Positions 17,237 to 24,030 of a stretch of DNA of 64,000 bases are shown here, piece by piece; within the stretch, counting starts at the first letter, position 1; every line of letters begins with the position of its first letter. Position numbers and translations under genes: made by a program. Source of the stretch: an uncultured Collinsella sp. (GTDB taxonomy: Bacteria; Actinomycetota; Coriobacteriia; Coriobacteriales; Coriobacteriaceae); assembly GCA_900544135.1 (NCBI GenBank), contig UQTU01000002.1, forward strand, positions 1 through 64,000, given 5' to 3'. Under the pieces are notes generated by a model, which was given only the letters and a program-made list of their open reading frames with translations, was not told where the DNA came from and made no database searches.

Positions 17237-17704
17237 ATGAACAGTGCAAGCGCCAAGCGCATCGACATCATCTCGGACACCCACGGCTATTTATCGCCTG
17301 CGCTCTTGGATGAGCTTGAGGGCGCAGACCTGATCATCCACGCCGGCGACCTTACGTCAGAGATGGACTACGAGCACCTATGCACCATCGCCCCCGTGCG
17401 GGCCGTATTGGGCAACAACGATTACTACCGCGACTACGGCCCCGATGTAGACCGTCTTGCGCTCTTTACCTACGAAGGCCTCAAATTCGCCGTAGCCCAC
17501 TACCGCGAAGACCTTCCGGTGGGATCCGTAGACGTAGCCATCAACGGCCACACCCACGTAACCAAAGAAGCCCAAGTAGGCCGCTGCCTAGTCCTCAACC
17601 CGGGCAGCGCCAGCTACCCCAGAGGCAGCCGAGGCCCCACCATGGCCAGAATGCTCGTCAAAGACGGCAAGATACTGACCACTAAGTTTATTGACTTGGA
17701 CTAA
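17237..17704 (+). CDS. YfcE/MJ0936-type metallophosphoesterase
   Basis: The 155-residue protein carries the whole set of calcineurin-like metal motifs: SDTHG (13-17), HAGD (about 35-38), GNND (about 58-61), AHYRED and GHTH (about 95-98), ending in LNPGSASYPRG. This size and motif order is that of small cytoplasmic phosphodiesterases of the YfcE/MJ0936 group, which cleave phosphodiester model substrates with divalent metal ions. The physiological substrate is unknown. It is a single gene bounded by terminators on both sides. Confidence 0.92.
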   Translation: MNSASAKRIDIISDTHGYLSPALLDELEGADLIIHAGDLTSEMDYEHLCTIAPVRAVLGNNDYYRDYGPDVDRLALFTYEGLKFAVAHYREDLPVGSVDVAINGHTHVTKEAQVGRCLVLNPGSASYPRGSRGPTMARMLVKDGKILTTKFIDLD

Positions 17705-17712
17705 CCGCAACA

Positions 17713-17747
17713 AAAACGGGGGATGCACAACGCATCTCCCGTTTTCT
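17713..17747 (+). terminator. Terminator after the phosphoesterase
   Basis: The stem AACGGGGGATGC / GCATCTCCCGTT is followed by TTCTTTG. Confidence 0.88.
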
Positions 17748-17860
17748 TTGAGCCAAAGGCAGAGTCCCAACAAGAATCTAAGACAACCCCGCCATGGAGA
17801 ACGGGGCCGCCGAGCCGCGAAGCGGCGAGCAACAAGAACTGGTTGAAGAAAGTGACGGCA

Positions 17861-18004
17861 GGGAGGGTCTCCGGGGCTGGGGGCGGGGGTTAAGTTTGTC
17901 GCGAGTTCCGCACGCAAAGGAAAGCACTTAATGTGCTTTCCGTCTTGCGCAGGACTGTAGAGCAGCAAACTTAACCCGCGCCCGCCGGCCCCGGAGACCC
18001 TCCC
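17861..18004. repeat. 144-bp nested palindromic element
   Basis: The outer arms (17861-17898 and 17966-18004) are about 38 bp long and nearly complementary, beginning GGGAGGGTCTCCGGGGCTGG and ending with the reverse. At the centre is a perfect smaller palindrome, GGAAAGCAC TTAAT GTGCTTTCC, at 17919-17941. There is no coding sequence inside. The 408-bp gap between the phosphoesterase and the tRNA gene is made up of a terminator, this element and the tRNA promoter. Confidence 0.85.
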
Positions 18005-18036
18005 GGAGGGACCGAAAAATTTTTTCAAAAAAGTTG

Positions 18037-18066
18037 TTGCGCGCCGGACAGACTTCTGTGTATACT
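18037..18066 (+). promoter_or_regulatory. tRNA-Asp promoter
   Basis: TTGCGC at 18037-18042 and TATACT at 18061-18066 are separated by 18 bp. The -10 hexamer lies 46 bp upstream of the mature tRNA, as expected for a tRNA promoter with a short leader. Confidence 0.65.
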
Positions 18067-18112
18067 AATCCCCGCAGCGCACGCGAGCGGAAACAAACGC
18101 GAATGTCTGCCT

Positions 18113-18190
<78 letters not shown>

Positions 18191-18200
18191 ACGCAATTAA

Positions 18201-18228
18201 AGCCACGTCTTCGGACGTGGCTTTTTGC
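18201..18228 (+). terminator. Terminator after tRNA-Asp
   Basis: The stem AGCCACGT / ACGTGGCT with a CTTCGG loop is followed by TTTTGCG, 11 bp after the tRNA. Confidence 0.9.
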
Positions 18229-18548
18229 GTTTGATGCACTTTGTTTCGATAGAACGATCGCCCTGGCGCATCTTCGCCCAGAATCCCCGCCCCTTCGGGA
18301 ACGCAAGTAAAATCTAATAAGCATATCTGTCTAAACAACAGCTTTGTTGCGCAACACCTGTTCAACGAAGCAGGGGGTTAGGTTATACTAAATTGCACTG
18401 TGGGCCGCATCTGATGCATTTCGCTCCAAGCGCGGCATTCAGTGGATATCCGATTTACCATTTGGATGTCCTGCGGTCATTTAGCGTCTCGACACAAGCT
18501 CGGCCCCGGAGCTCGTTCGAGCTGTTCGTATTCCTTGAAAGGGGAAAA
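18229..18548. promoter_or_regulatory. Leader region of the Rrf2 gene
   Basis: I see no gene in this gap of about 320 bp. A TATACT hexamer at 18384-18389 with TTCAAC 17 bp upstream could be the promoter of the Rrf2-mutY unit. The leader would then be about 155 nt long, enough for regulation at the RNA level, but I recognise no structure. Confidence 0.4.
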
Positions 18549-19034
18549 ATGGACATATCGAGGAAGACTGATTACGCCCTTCGTATGTTGGCGATGCTTG
18601 CCGAGGATCCGGAGCGTTTGCTTTCTGTTCGCACCGCTGCCGAAGAGGTCAATGTCCCGTATTCGTTTGCCCGCTCGATTCAGCACGGTTTGGTCCAGGC
18701 CGGTATTGTGGAGAGCCTGCGTGGCGTCCACGGTGGCATGCGTCTCAAGGTCAGTCCGGACGACGTTACCATTCGTCAGGTCGTCGAGGCCGTTCAGGGC
18801 CCTATGGTTATGAATGATTGCACCGCACCCGATGGCGACTGTGCGCGCATGGGCACGTGCTGCTATCATTCCCTGTGGGCCGGAGCTCAAGCATTGATGC
18901 GCGACTACCTCGATTCCGTTTCGCTCGGCGACATCGTCGCTCACCGCCAGTTCCCGGCCGTCGATCCCAAGTTCGCCGACCGCGAAGCGTTTCCCGAGTA
19001 CGCCACCTGTGCGTATACATGCCGGGAGGAATAG
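18549..19034 (+). CDS. Rrf2-family regulator with Fe-S-type cysteines
   Basis: The 161-residue protein begins MDISRKTDYALRML, the usual Rrf2 start, followed by a winged helix (about 1-65). It then has Cys91, Cys98 and Cys104/105 (C-x6-C-x5-CC), close to the three-Cys [2Fe-2S]/[4Fe-4S] ligand set of IscR and NsrR. It should therefore sense Fe-S status, nitric oxide or oxidants. I chose the ATG at 18549, preceded by GAAAGGGGAA; the longer frame runs through the leader. It lies 21 bp upstream of a DNA glycosylase gene and close to rubrerythrin, which suggests an oxidative-stress unit. Confidence 0.92.
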   Translation: MDISRKTDYALRMLAMLAEDPERLLSVRTAAEEVNVPYSFARSIQHGLVQAGIVESLRGVHGGMRLKVSPDDVTIRQVVEAVQGPMVMNDCTAPDGDCARMGTCCYHSLWAGAQALMRDYLDSVSLGDIVAHRQFPAVDPKFADREAFPEYATCAYTCREE

Positions 19035-19055
19035 CGCCGCATAAGGAGCATAGAT

Positions 19056-19961
19056 ATGATTCAGGACCCCTTTCGTTCGATGATTCGTTCGGAAGGGGTC
19101 CTGCGTTATCGCGACCTTCCGTGGCGCCGCACGCGCGATCCGTACATCATTTGGCTTTCCGAGGTCATGTTGCAGCAAACACAGGTGCCACGCGTGGAGA
19201 CGCGTATGCCGGCGTGGCTCGATCGCTTTCCGACCGTGCAGGCGCTTGCCCAAGCCGCGCCTTCCGATGTTTTGGACGCTTGGCAGGGCATGGGCTACAA
19301 CCGACGCGCTCTGGCGCTCCACAAGGCCGCTCAGCGCGTTGTGGAGGACTGGGACGGTGAGTTTCCGCGTGAGACGCGTGACTTGGTCGCTCTGCCTGGT
19401 ATTGGCCCGGCAACGGCGCAAGGTATCCGGTCGTTCGCGTTTGACCTTCCAGGCGTGTATCTGGAGACCAACGTGCGCACGGTCTTTCTGCATCACTTCT
19501 TTCCCGATGTACCGGCTGTTCCCGATCGCGAGCTGGTGCCGCTGATTCAGGCGGCCTGTCCGGCGGCCCCCGGTGCGGCGACCGACGAGATCGCTCCCTT
19601 TGCCGTGCCGCTCGATGATGCCGATACGCCGCGCGCGTGGTATTACGCGTTGCTGGATTACGGCGCATATCTAAAAAAGACGTTGCCCAATCCGTCCAGG
19701 CGCTCGGCGGGCTATAGCCGTCAATCAAAGTTTGAGGGCTCACGTCGCCAAAAGCGCGCGCATATCGTGCGCATGTTGCTGGCAGCGCGCGATGGCCAGC
19801 CGGCGGGGATTACGCTTGCTGATGCCGTGGTGGGCGTTAACGAGATGGAAGCGGCGGCTGGGCGTGGACCGGTCGAGCGCGAGCTTGTCGCAGGCATTCT
19901 AGCCGACCTGGAGCGTGAGGGCTTTTGCCGAGTCGAGGGCGATCGCTGGCTGAGCATCTAG
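19056..19961 (+). CDS. mutY: MutY-like adenine DNA glycosylase without Fe-S loop
   Basis: The 301-residue protein has the HhH-GPD fold. It keeps the MutY-specific SEVMLQQTQV helix, with Glu36 matching the catalytic Glu37 of E. coli, and the hairpin LPGIGPATAQ. It would remove adenine opposite 8-oxoguanine. Two things are odd. The four-Cys [4Fe-4S] loop that normally follows the domain is absent, and the catalytic Asp position (LDGNV in E. coli) reads LETNV, with Glu137. The NUDIX-like C-terminal domain also seems short or missing. Clusterless MutYs are known in some lactic acid bacteria and Entamoeba. The start follows AAGGAG. It is probably co-transcribed with the Rrf2 gene. Confidence 0.85.
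   Translation: MIQDPFRSMIRSEGVLRYRDLPWRRTRDPYIIWLSEVMLQQTQVPRVETRMPAWLDRFPTVQALAQAAPSDVLDAWQGMGYNRRALALHKAAQRVVEDWDGEFPRETRDLVALPGIGPATAQGIRSFAFDLPGVYLETNVRTVFLHHFFPDVPAVPDRELVPLIQAACPAAPGAATDEIAPFAVPLDDADTPRAWYYALLDYGAYLKKTLPNPSRRSAGYSRQSKFEGSRRQKRAHIVRMLLAARDGQPAGITLADAVVGVNEMEAAAGRGPVERELVAGILADLEREGFCRVEGDRWLSI
19062..19103 (+). promoter_or_regulatory. Inverted repeat at the start of mutY
   Basis: CAGGACCCCTT at 19062-19072 and AAGGGGTCCTG at 19093-19103 form a perfect 11-bp stem inside the first 16 codons of mutY. A stem here could slow translation or serve as a protein-binding site. Confidence 0.5.
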
Positions 19962-20075
19962 CCTGTGCAAATCTGAAGAACAGGATTGTAAGGTTTAGAT
20001 TTCCGGTATGAGGGCATCCTAAAGACGAGGCCGCTCGAAGCCTACGGGCGGCATGCGTTGAAGGGAAGTACACCT

Positions 20076-20615
20076 ATGGATTTTGAGAATTCTCAAACCA
20101 AGAAGAACCTCGAGACCGCTTTTGCCGGTGAGTCCCAGGCACACACCAAGTATCGCTACTATGCTTCCAAGGCCAAGAAGGACGGCTACGTTCAGATCTC
20201 GAACATCTTTGCCGAGACGGCTGGCAACGAGTCCGAGCACGCCAAACTGTGGTTTAAGTATCTGCACGATGGCGCCGTCCCCGATACCCTGGACAATCTG
20301 CGCGATGCCGCCGCGGGTGAGAACTACGAGTGGACCACGATGTACGACGAGTTTGCCAAGACCGCCGAGGAAGAGGGCTTTGCCGAGATTGCCGCAAAGT
20401 TCCGTTGTGTCGCCGCCGTCGAGAAGGCTCACGAGGAGCGCTACAACAAGCTCGTCGAGCGCATTGAGTCGGGCGAGGTGTTTGAGCGCGAGGGCGTGAA
20501 GGTGTGGAAGTGCCTGAACTGCGGGCACTTGCATGTTGGTGCCGAGGCGCCTGAGGTGTGCCCGGTGTGTAACCACCCGAAGGCGTACTTTGAGGAGCAG
20601 GTGGTGAACTACTAG
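20076..20615 (+). CDS. rbr: Rubrerythrin
   Basis: Rubrerythrin reduces hydrogen peroxide in anaerobes with a di-iron centre fed by a rubredoxin site. The 179-residue protein has the ferritin-like four-helix part with the Glu ligands in AFAGESQAH, the NESEH motif and the VEKAHEERY motif. A C-terminal rubredoxin domain follows, with CLNCG and CPVCN. The length is standard. The start at 20076 follows GAAGGGAAG. It lies 115 bp after mutY on the same strand, fitting an oxidative-stress neighbourhood with the Rrf2 regulator. Confidence 0.96.
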   Translation: MDFENSQTKKNLETAFAGESQAHTKYRYYASKAKKDGYVQISNIFAETAGNESEHAKLWFKYLHDGAVPDTLDNLRDAAAGENYEWTTMYDEFAKTAEEEGFAEIAAKFRCVAAVEKAHEERYNKLVERIESGEVFEREGVKVWKCLNCGHLHVGAEAPEVCPVCNHPKAYFEEQVVNY

Positions 20616-20636
20616 CGCGTGACGCTAGCGTGAGCT

Positions 20637-20722
20637 GGGCCGGGAGGGCCGGACTACCTTCCCTCCTCGCTCACGGCTTCGCAGGGTCGCGTTGAGGGAA
20701 GGTAATCCGGCCCTCCCGGCCC
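20637..20722. repeat. Long inverted repeat after rubrerythrin
   Basis: The 29-bp arms (20637-20665 and 20694-20722) are nearly perfect and rich in GGGCCGGGAGGGCCGG. The loop contains a 25-bp sequence (20667-20691) that reappears identically in the loop of the next intergenic repeat at 21611-21635. It begins 22 bp after the rubrerythrin stop codon and could also act as its transcript end. Confidence 0.85.
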
Positions 20723-20770
20723 GCTTTGGGTCGTCGCGTGCTCGTTACGGAAAAGCTGATAAGAAGTTTG

Positions 20771-20803
20771 TGTGCCGCCCCGATAGGGGCGGCACGTTTT
20801 TGT
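20771..20803 (+). terminator. Terminator
   Basis: The stem GTGCCGCCCC / GGGGCGGCAC is followed by GTTTTTGT. The same stem and tail recur at 21707-21738. Confidence 0.88.
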
Positions 20804-20893
20804 ATGGGGACTGGTTGGGACGGCACCGTTCATGGGTGGGGTACACTGGGTAGCGACTTTTAGTTTATCTACTACCTGATGGGGTGTTTTTGT

Positions 20894-21526
20894 ATGGGTA
20901 AGAAGTCTCGGGCTCGGGTTGCTGCGGCGGGAACTCGCAAGGATCCTGAGCGTCGGGTTGTTAAGGGCGGCAAGGAAAAGCGTGCCGATAAGGAGAAGAA
21001 GGTCGGTGCGCATGCTCATCCTGAGTGGGCGCCTCATTTGAATTCGGCTAGTGAGGATTTGACTGCCAAGTTGTTTACTCTGGTCGAGGTCATCTTGGGC
21101 GTGGTGCCCGTGGTGGTCATTGGCTTGTTCCTGGCCTCTAAGGATGCCACGAGCGTGGATAAGCTCACCGATGTCTTTTCTCAGGACCCCTCGATGGTGG
21201 TCACGTTTATCTCTGCGTGCTTGCAGCCGTTTGTAGCGTACATGCTGTACATGATTTATCGCAAATACTGCGAGGGCGATGCGGGCTTTGCCGCCGGCAA
21301 CTTGATCGGCCTCTTGTGCTCCGAGATTTTGCTGCTCAATATTCCCGGCGTCATCGGTATGGGCATCTTGCTGTGGCGTGTTTGGCGCAACGTCGCTCCG
21401 CACTTTGAGAGCTGGCTGTTTGAGCGTCGCGCAATGGGCGTGCTAGTTGACATCGCGGGCTCACTCGTGATCCTAGTCCTGGCGTTTATGTGTGCCACCG
21501 CAGCTCGAGGTCTCGCGGGCATGTAA
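20894..21526 (+). CDS. Hypothetical multi-pass membrane protein
   Basis: The 210-residue protein starts with a very basic stretch of about 45 residues (KKSRARVAAAGTRKD...) and then has four hydrophobic segments at about 63-85, 105-130, 140-165 and 185-207. I do not recognise a family. I chose the ATG at 20894 over the one at 20879, but the ribosome binding site is weak for both. It stands between two copies of the same terminator and palindrome arrangement and has no evident partner. Confidence 0.7.
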   Translation: MGKKSRARVAAAGTRKDPERRVVKGGKEKRADKEKKVGAHAHPEWAPHLNSASEDLTAKLFTLVEVILGVVPVVVIGLFLASKDATSVDKLTDVFSQDPSMVVTFISACLQPFVAYMLYMIYRKYCEGDAGFAAGNLIGLLCSEILLLNIPGVIGMGILLWRVWRNVAPHFESWLFERRAMGVLVDIAGSLVILVLAFMCATAARGLAGM

Positions 21527-21560
21527 TCTGCTTTCACCGACTGCGGAGCGCGGGGCAACT

Positions 21561-21690
21561 GCTGGCTTTACCGCTCCGGGCGTCAGACCCGCGGCGCATC
21601 CCTTTCCCTCTCGCTCACGGCTTCGCAGGGTCGCGCGAGGCAAAGGCATACGCCGCGGGTCTGACGGCGCGAGCTTGCCAGCGAGTTTTG
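21561..21690. repeat. Long inverted repeat after the membrane protein gene
   Basis: The core arms CGTCAGACCCGCGGCG (21581-21596) and CGCCGCGGGTCTGACG (21651-21666) are a perfect match, with weaker pairing outside (CTGGC...GCCAG). The loop carries the same 25-bp sequence (21611-21635) as the palindrome at 20637-20722, although the arms of the two differ. Confidence 0.85.
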
Positions 21691-21706
21691 ACTAATAGAT
21701 TGGTTT

Positions 21707-21738
21707 GTGTGCCGCCCCTTTTGGGGCGGCACGTTTTT
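21707..21738 (+). terminator. Terminator
   Basis: The stem GTGCCGCCCC / GGGGCGGCAC with a TTTT loop is followed by GTTTTTGT. It is nearly identical to the terminator at 20771-20803. Confidence 0.88.
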
Positions 21739-21991
21739 GTGTGGGGTCCCTGTCTTCACAATTTTCGTCAAGTTTTTGGTTAGATTTTGGTCAGTTGGCG
21801 TAAGAGTGGAAGGCCAAAAGATTGCTGGCGAAAAAAGCTCAGAGAAAGTGCTGGTAGGGGAGTTGTTGAGCTTTTCGACGGCTTTTGAGCAAAAGAAACT
21901 TTGTGGCTATTGCCGGCGATTGCGTTGTCGCGGTCATGGCGGTGCGGGATGCTGGTCGTAAGCGTCGAATGCTCCGATTTTGGAGGCCAGC
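21739..21991. other. Intergenic stretch before the single-helix protein gene
   Basis: I see no gene in these 253 bp. The left part is AT-rich (TTTTGGTTAGATTTTGGTCA) and probably carries the promoter of the next gene. No clear -35/-10 pair with correct spacing was found. Confidence 0.35.
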
Positions 21992-22426
21992 ATGGATCTG
22001 TTTCTTGAGACTCCGCAGCAACAAGCTGAGCGCATGCTGCGTCAGCAGCAACGACTCATGGAGATGCAAATGCAAGGGGCGGCAGCCCAGCCCTTTGCGC
22101 AAAATGTCGTGCCCGCTGCTGTACCTGCAGCTGTGCCCGGGTGTGAATCGGCGCCAGAGGCCTATTCCGTACAGCAGGATTCATATGCACAGGAGCTCGC
22201 GTTCGATAAACGTCGTGCGCGTCACCGTCGCTGGGCCCAGCGCCTGCGTACGCTGGCGATGATCGTGCTGATTCCGCTGGGGCTCGCGACAATCTTCTTG
22301 GCCTCATATGCCCTCACGTGCATCCTCAACGGCGCCTCGCCCAATGAGGTACTTCAGCACTTGGCAGCTCTTGGTCAGCGCTTGGGGGATGTCGCAGCAA
22401 CCATCCGCGCCAGCTGGGAGAGCTAG
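21992..22426 (+). CDS. Hypothetical single-helix membrane protein
   Basis: The 144-residue protein has a Gln/Met-rich N-terminal part (about 8-30, consistent with a short helix or coiled coil), a middle low-complexity Ala/Pro/Val region, a basic patch (KRRARHRRW, about 69-77), and one hydrophobic helix near 84-108 followed by a short tail. I chose the ATG at 21992, preceded by TGGAGG. No family is recognised. It lies upstream of rmuC on the same strand with a 123-bp gap. Confidence 0.7.
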   Translation: MDLFLETPQQQAERMLRQQQRLMEMQMQGAAAQPFAQNVVPAAVPAAVPGCESAPEAYSVQQDSYAQELAFDKRRARHRRWAQRLRTLAMIVLIPLGLATIFLASYALTCILNGASPNEVLQHLAALGQRLGDVAATIRASWES

Positions 22427-22549
22427 CGGACCAGCACCCATAGCGCAAAGGTAACTTGTCTGCGCTCGATTGGACATGAGCTGCGTTTGACAGGGTAAGA
22501 TTGATCGCGGTTTTGATTGGTGCTCGATTGGGTTTGTTGGGCGGAGTTT

Positions 22550-23905
22550 ATGTCTGCTATTGATATTGCGCTTGTTGTGATTGCCTTGGTGGCGGTGGGA
22601 GTTGCTGTGGCTTGCGCCCTCCAGCTCAAGAGCCTGCGTGCCGAGCTGCGGGAGCGTGGCGACAGTAGCGCGGAAACGCTGGCAGCGCTCGAGCAGGCCA
22701 ACAGCACGCTCGACACCCTGAACGTCGCGTTGGCCGAAACCCGCCGCACGGCAAATGCCATCGCGCAGCAGCAGACGACCGACGCCGCCGTAGAGCAGCA
22801 GCGCTACCTGACCATTGCGCGCGAGTTCTCGCAGGCCGGCGACCGTATGGATGACCTGCGCCGCGAGACGGCCCAACAGCTTGGCGCCAACCGCGAAGGC
22901 ATCGAGCATCGCCTGGACAAGGTGCGCGAGACGGTCGATGCTCAGCTGGGCGCCATCCGCAAAGACAACAACGTGCAGCTCGACCAAATGCGTGCGACGG
23001 TGGACGAGAAGCTCTCTCGCACGCTCAACGACCGACTGTCGGCATCGTTTAAGCAGGTGAGCGACCAGCTCGAGGCCGTGTACAAGGGCCTGGGCGACAT
23101 GCAGTCTATCGCCACCGGCGTGGGCGACCTTAAGCGCGTGCTGGGCAATGTCAAGGCGCGTGGCATTTTGGGCGAGGTGCAGCTGGGTGCAATCTTGGCG
23201 GACATCCTCACGCCCGATCAGTATATGGAAAACGTCGCCACCAAGCCCGGCGCCTCGGAACGCGTTGAGTTTGCTGTCAGGCTGCCGGTGGACGAGGGCG
23301 ACCCCGTGCTGCTGCCGATTGACTCCAAGTTTCCGGGCGACGCGTACGAGCATCTGCTCGACGCCCAGGAGTCTGGTGACGCTGAGGCCGTCGCCGCAGC
23401 GCGCAAGACGCTCGATATGATGGTGAAACGCGAGGCCAAGGACATCTGCGAAAAGTACCTGAGTGTGCCGGCAACGACCAACTTTGGCATCATGTTCGTG
23501 CCGTTTGAGGGGCTGTACGCCGAGATCGTCAGCCGCCCCGGGCTTATCGAGACCCTGGGCCGCGACTATCACGTCAACGTAGCCGGTCCCAGCACCATGG
23601 CCGCCATTCTCAACAGCCTGCAGATGAGCTACCAGACGTTTAGGCTGCAAAAACGTACCGACGACGTACTGCGCGTGCTCTCCGCCGTCAAGGCCGAGCT
23701 GCCGCGCTATCAGGCGGCGCTGCGCCGCGCCCAGCAGCAGATCGAGACCGCGGGCAAAACGGTCGAGGGCATCATTACCACGCGCACCAACGTCATGGAG
23801 CGCAAGCTCAAGGACATCGACGCGCTGGAGGATGCCGACCAAGCCGATGAGATTTTGGGGCTCACATCCGCGGAGCTGCTCGCAGACCAAAAAGACGAGG
23901 ACTAG
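22550..23905 (+). CDS. rmuC: DNA recombination protein RmuC
   Basis: The 451-residue protein has an N-terminal hydrophobic helix (about 4-22), a long coiled coil (about 25-170) and the conserved RmuC domain with DLKRVLGNVKARGILGEVQL, LPIDSKFPGDAY and a late GPSTMAAILNSLQM segment. RmuC limits rearrangements at inverted repeats in E. coli and is predicted to have a nuclease-like core. The start at 22550 has a GGAG site. This role is of interest in a chromosome full of palindromes, but no direct link is shown. Confidence 0.93.
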   Translation: MSAIDIALVVIALVAVGVAVACALQLKSLRAELRERGDSSAETLAALEQANSTLDTLNVALAETRRTANAIAQQQTTDAAVEQQRYLTIAREFSQAGDRMDDLRRETAQQLGANREGIEHRLDKVRETVDAQLGAIRKDNNVQLDQMRATVDEKLSRTLNDRLSASFKQVSDQLEAVYKGLGDMQSIATGVGDLKRVLGNVKARGILGEVQLGAILADILTPDQYMENVATKPGASERVEFAVRLPVDEGDPVLLPIDSKFPGDAYEHLLDAQESGDAEAVAAARKTLDMMVKREAKDICEKYLSVPATTNFGIMFVPFEGLYAEIVSRPGLIETLGRDYHVNVAGPSTMAAILNSLQMSYQTFRLQKRTDDVLRVLSAVKAELPRYQAALRRAQQQIETAGKTVEGIITTRTNVMERKLKDIDALEDADQADEILGLTSAELLADQKDED

Positions 23906-24030
23906 CTGCATCTGACGGCGGGGCGCCGGCGTAAACGCGGGTGCCCACCGCTTTTCGCATCGCGCTTGCCTGAAGTGCGCTTCAATGTGCAACAATGGCG
24001 TTTCGCCCTATCAGACGCGAAAGGAAGCCC

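Noticed and set aside
22304..23995. A 563-codon minus-strand frame over rmuC
   Set aside because: There is no ribosome binding site or domain, and it covers the conserved RmuC coding sequence.
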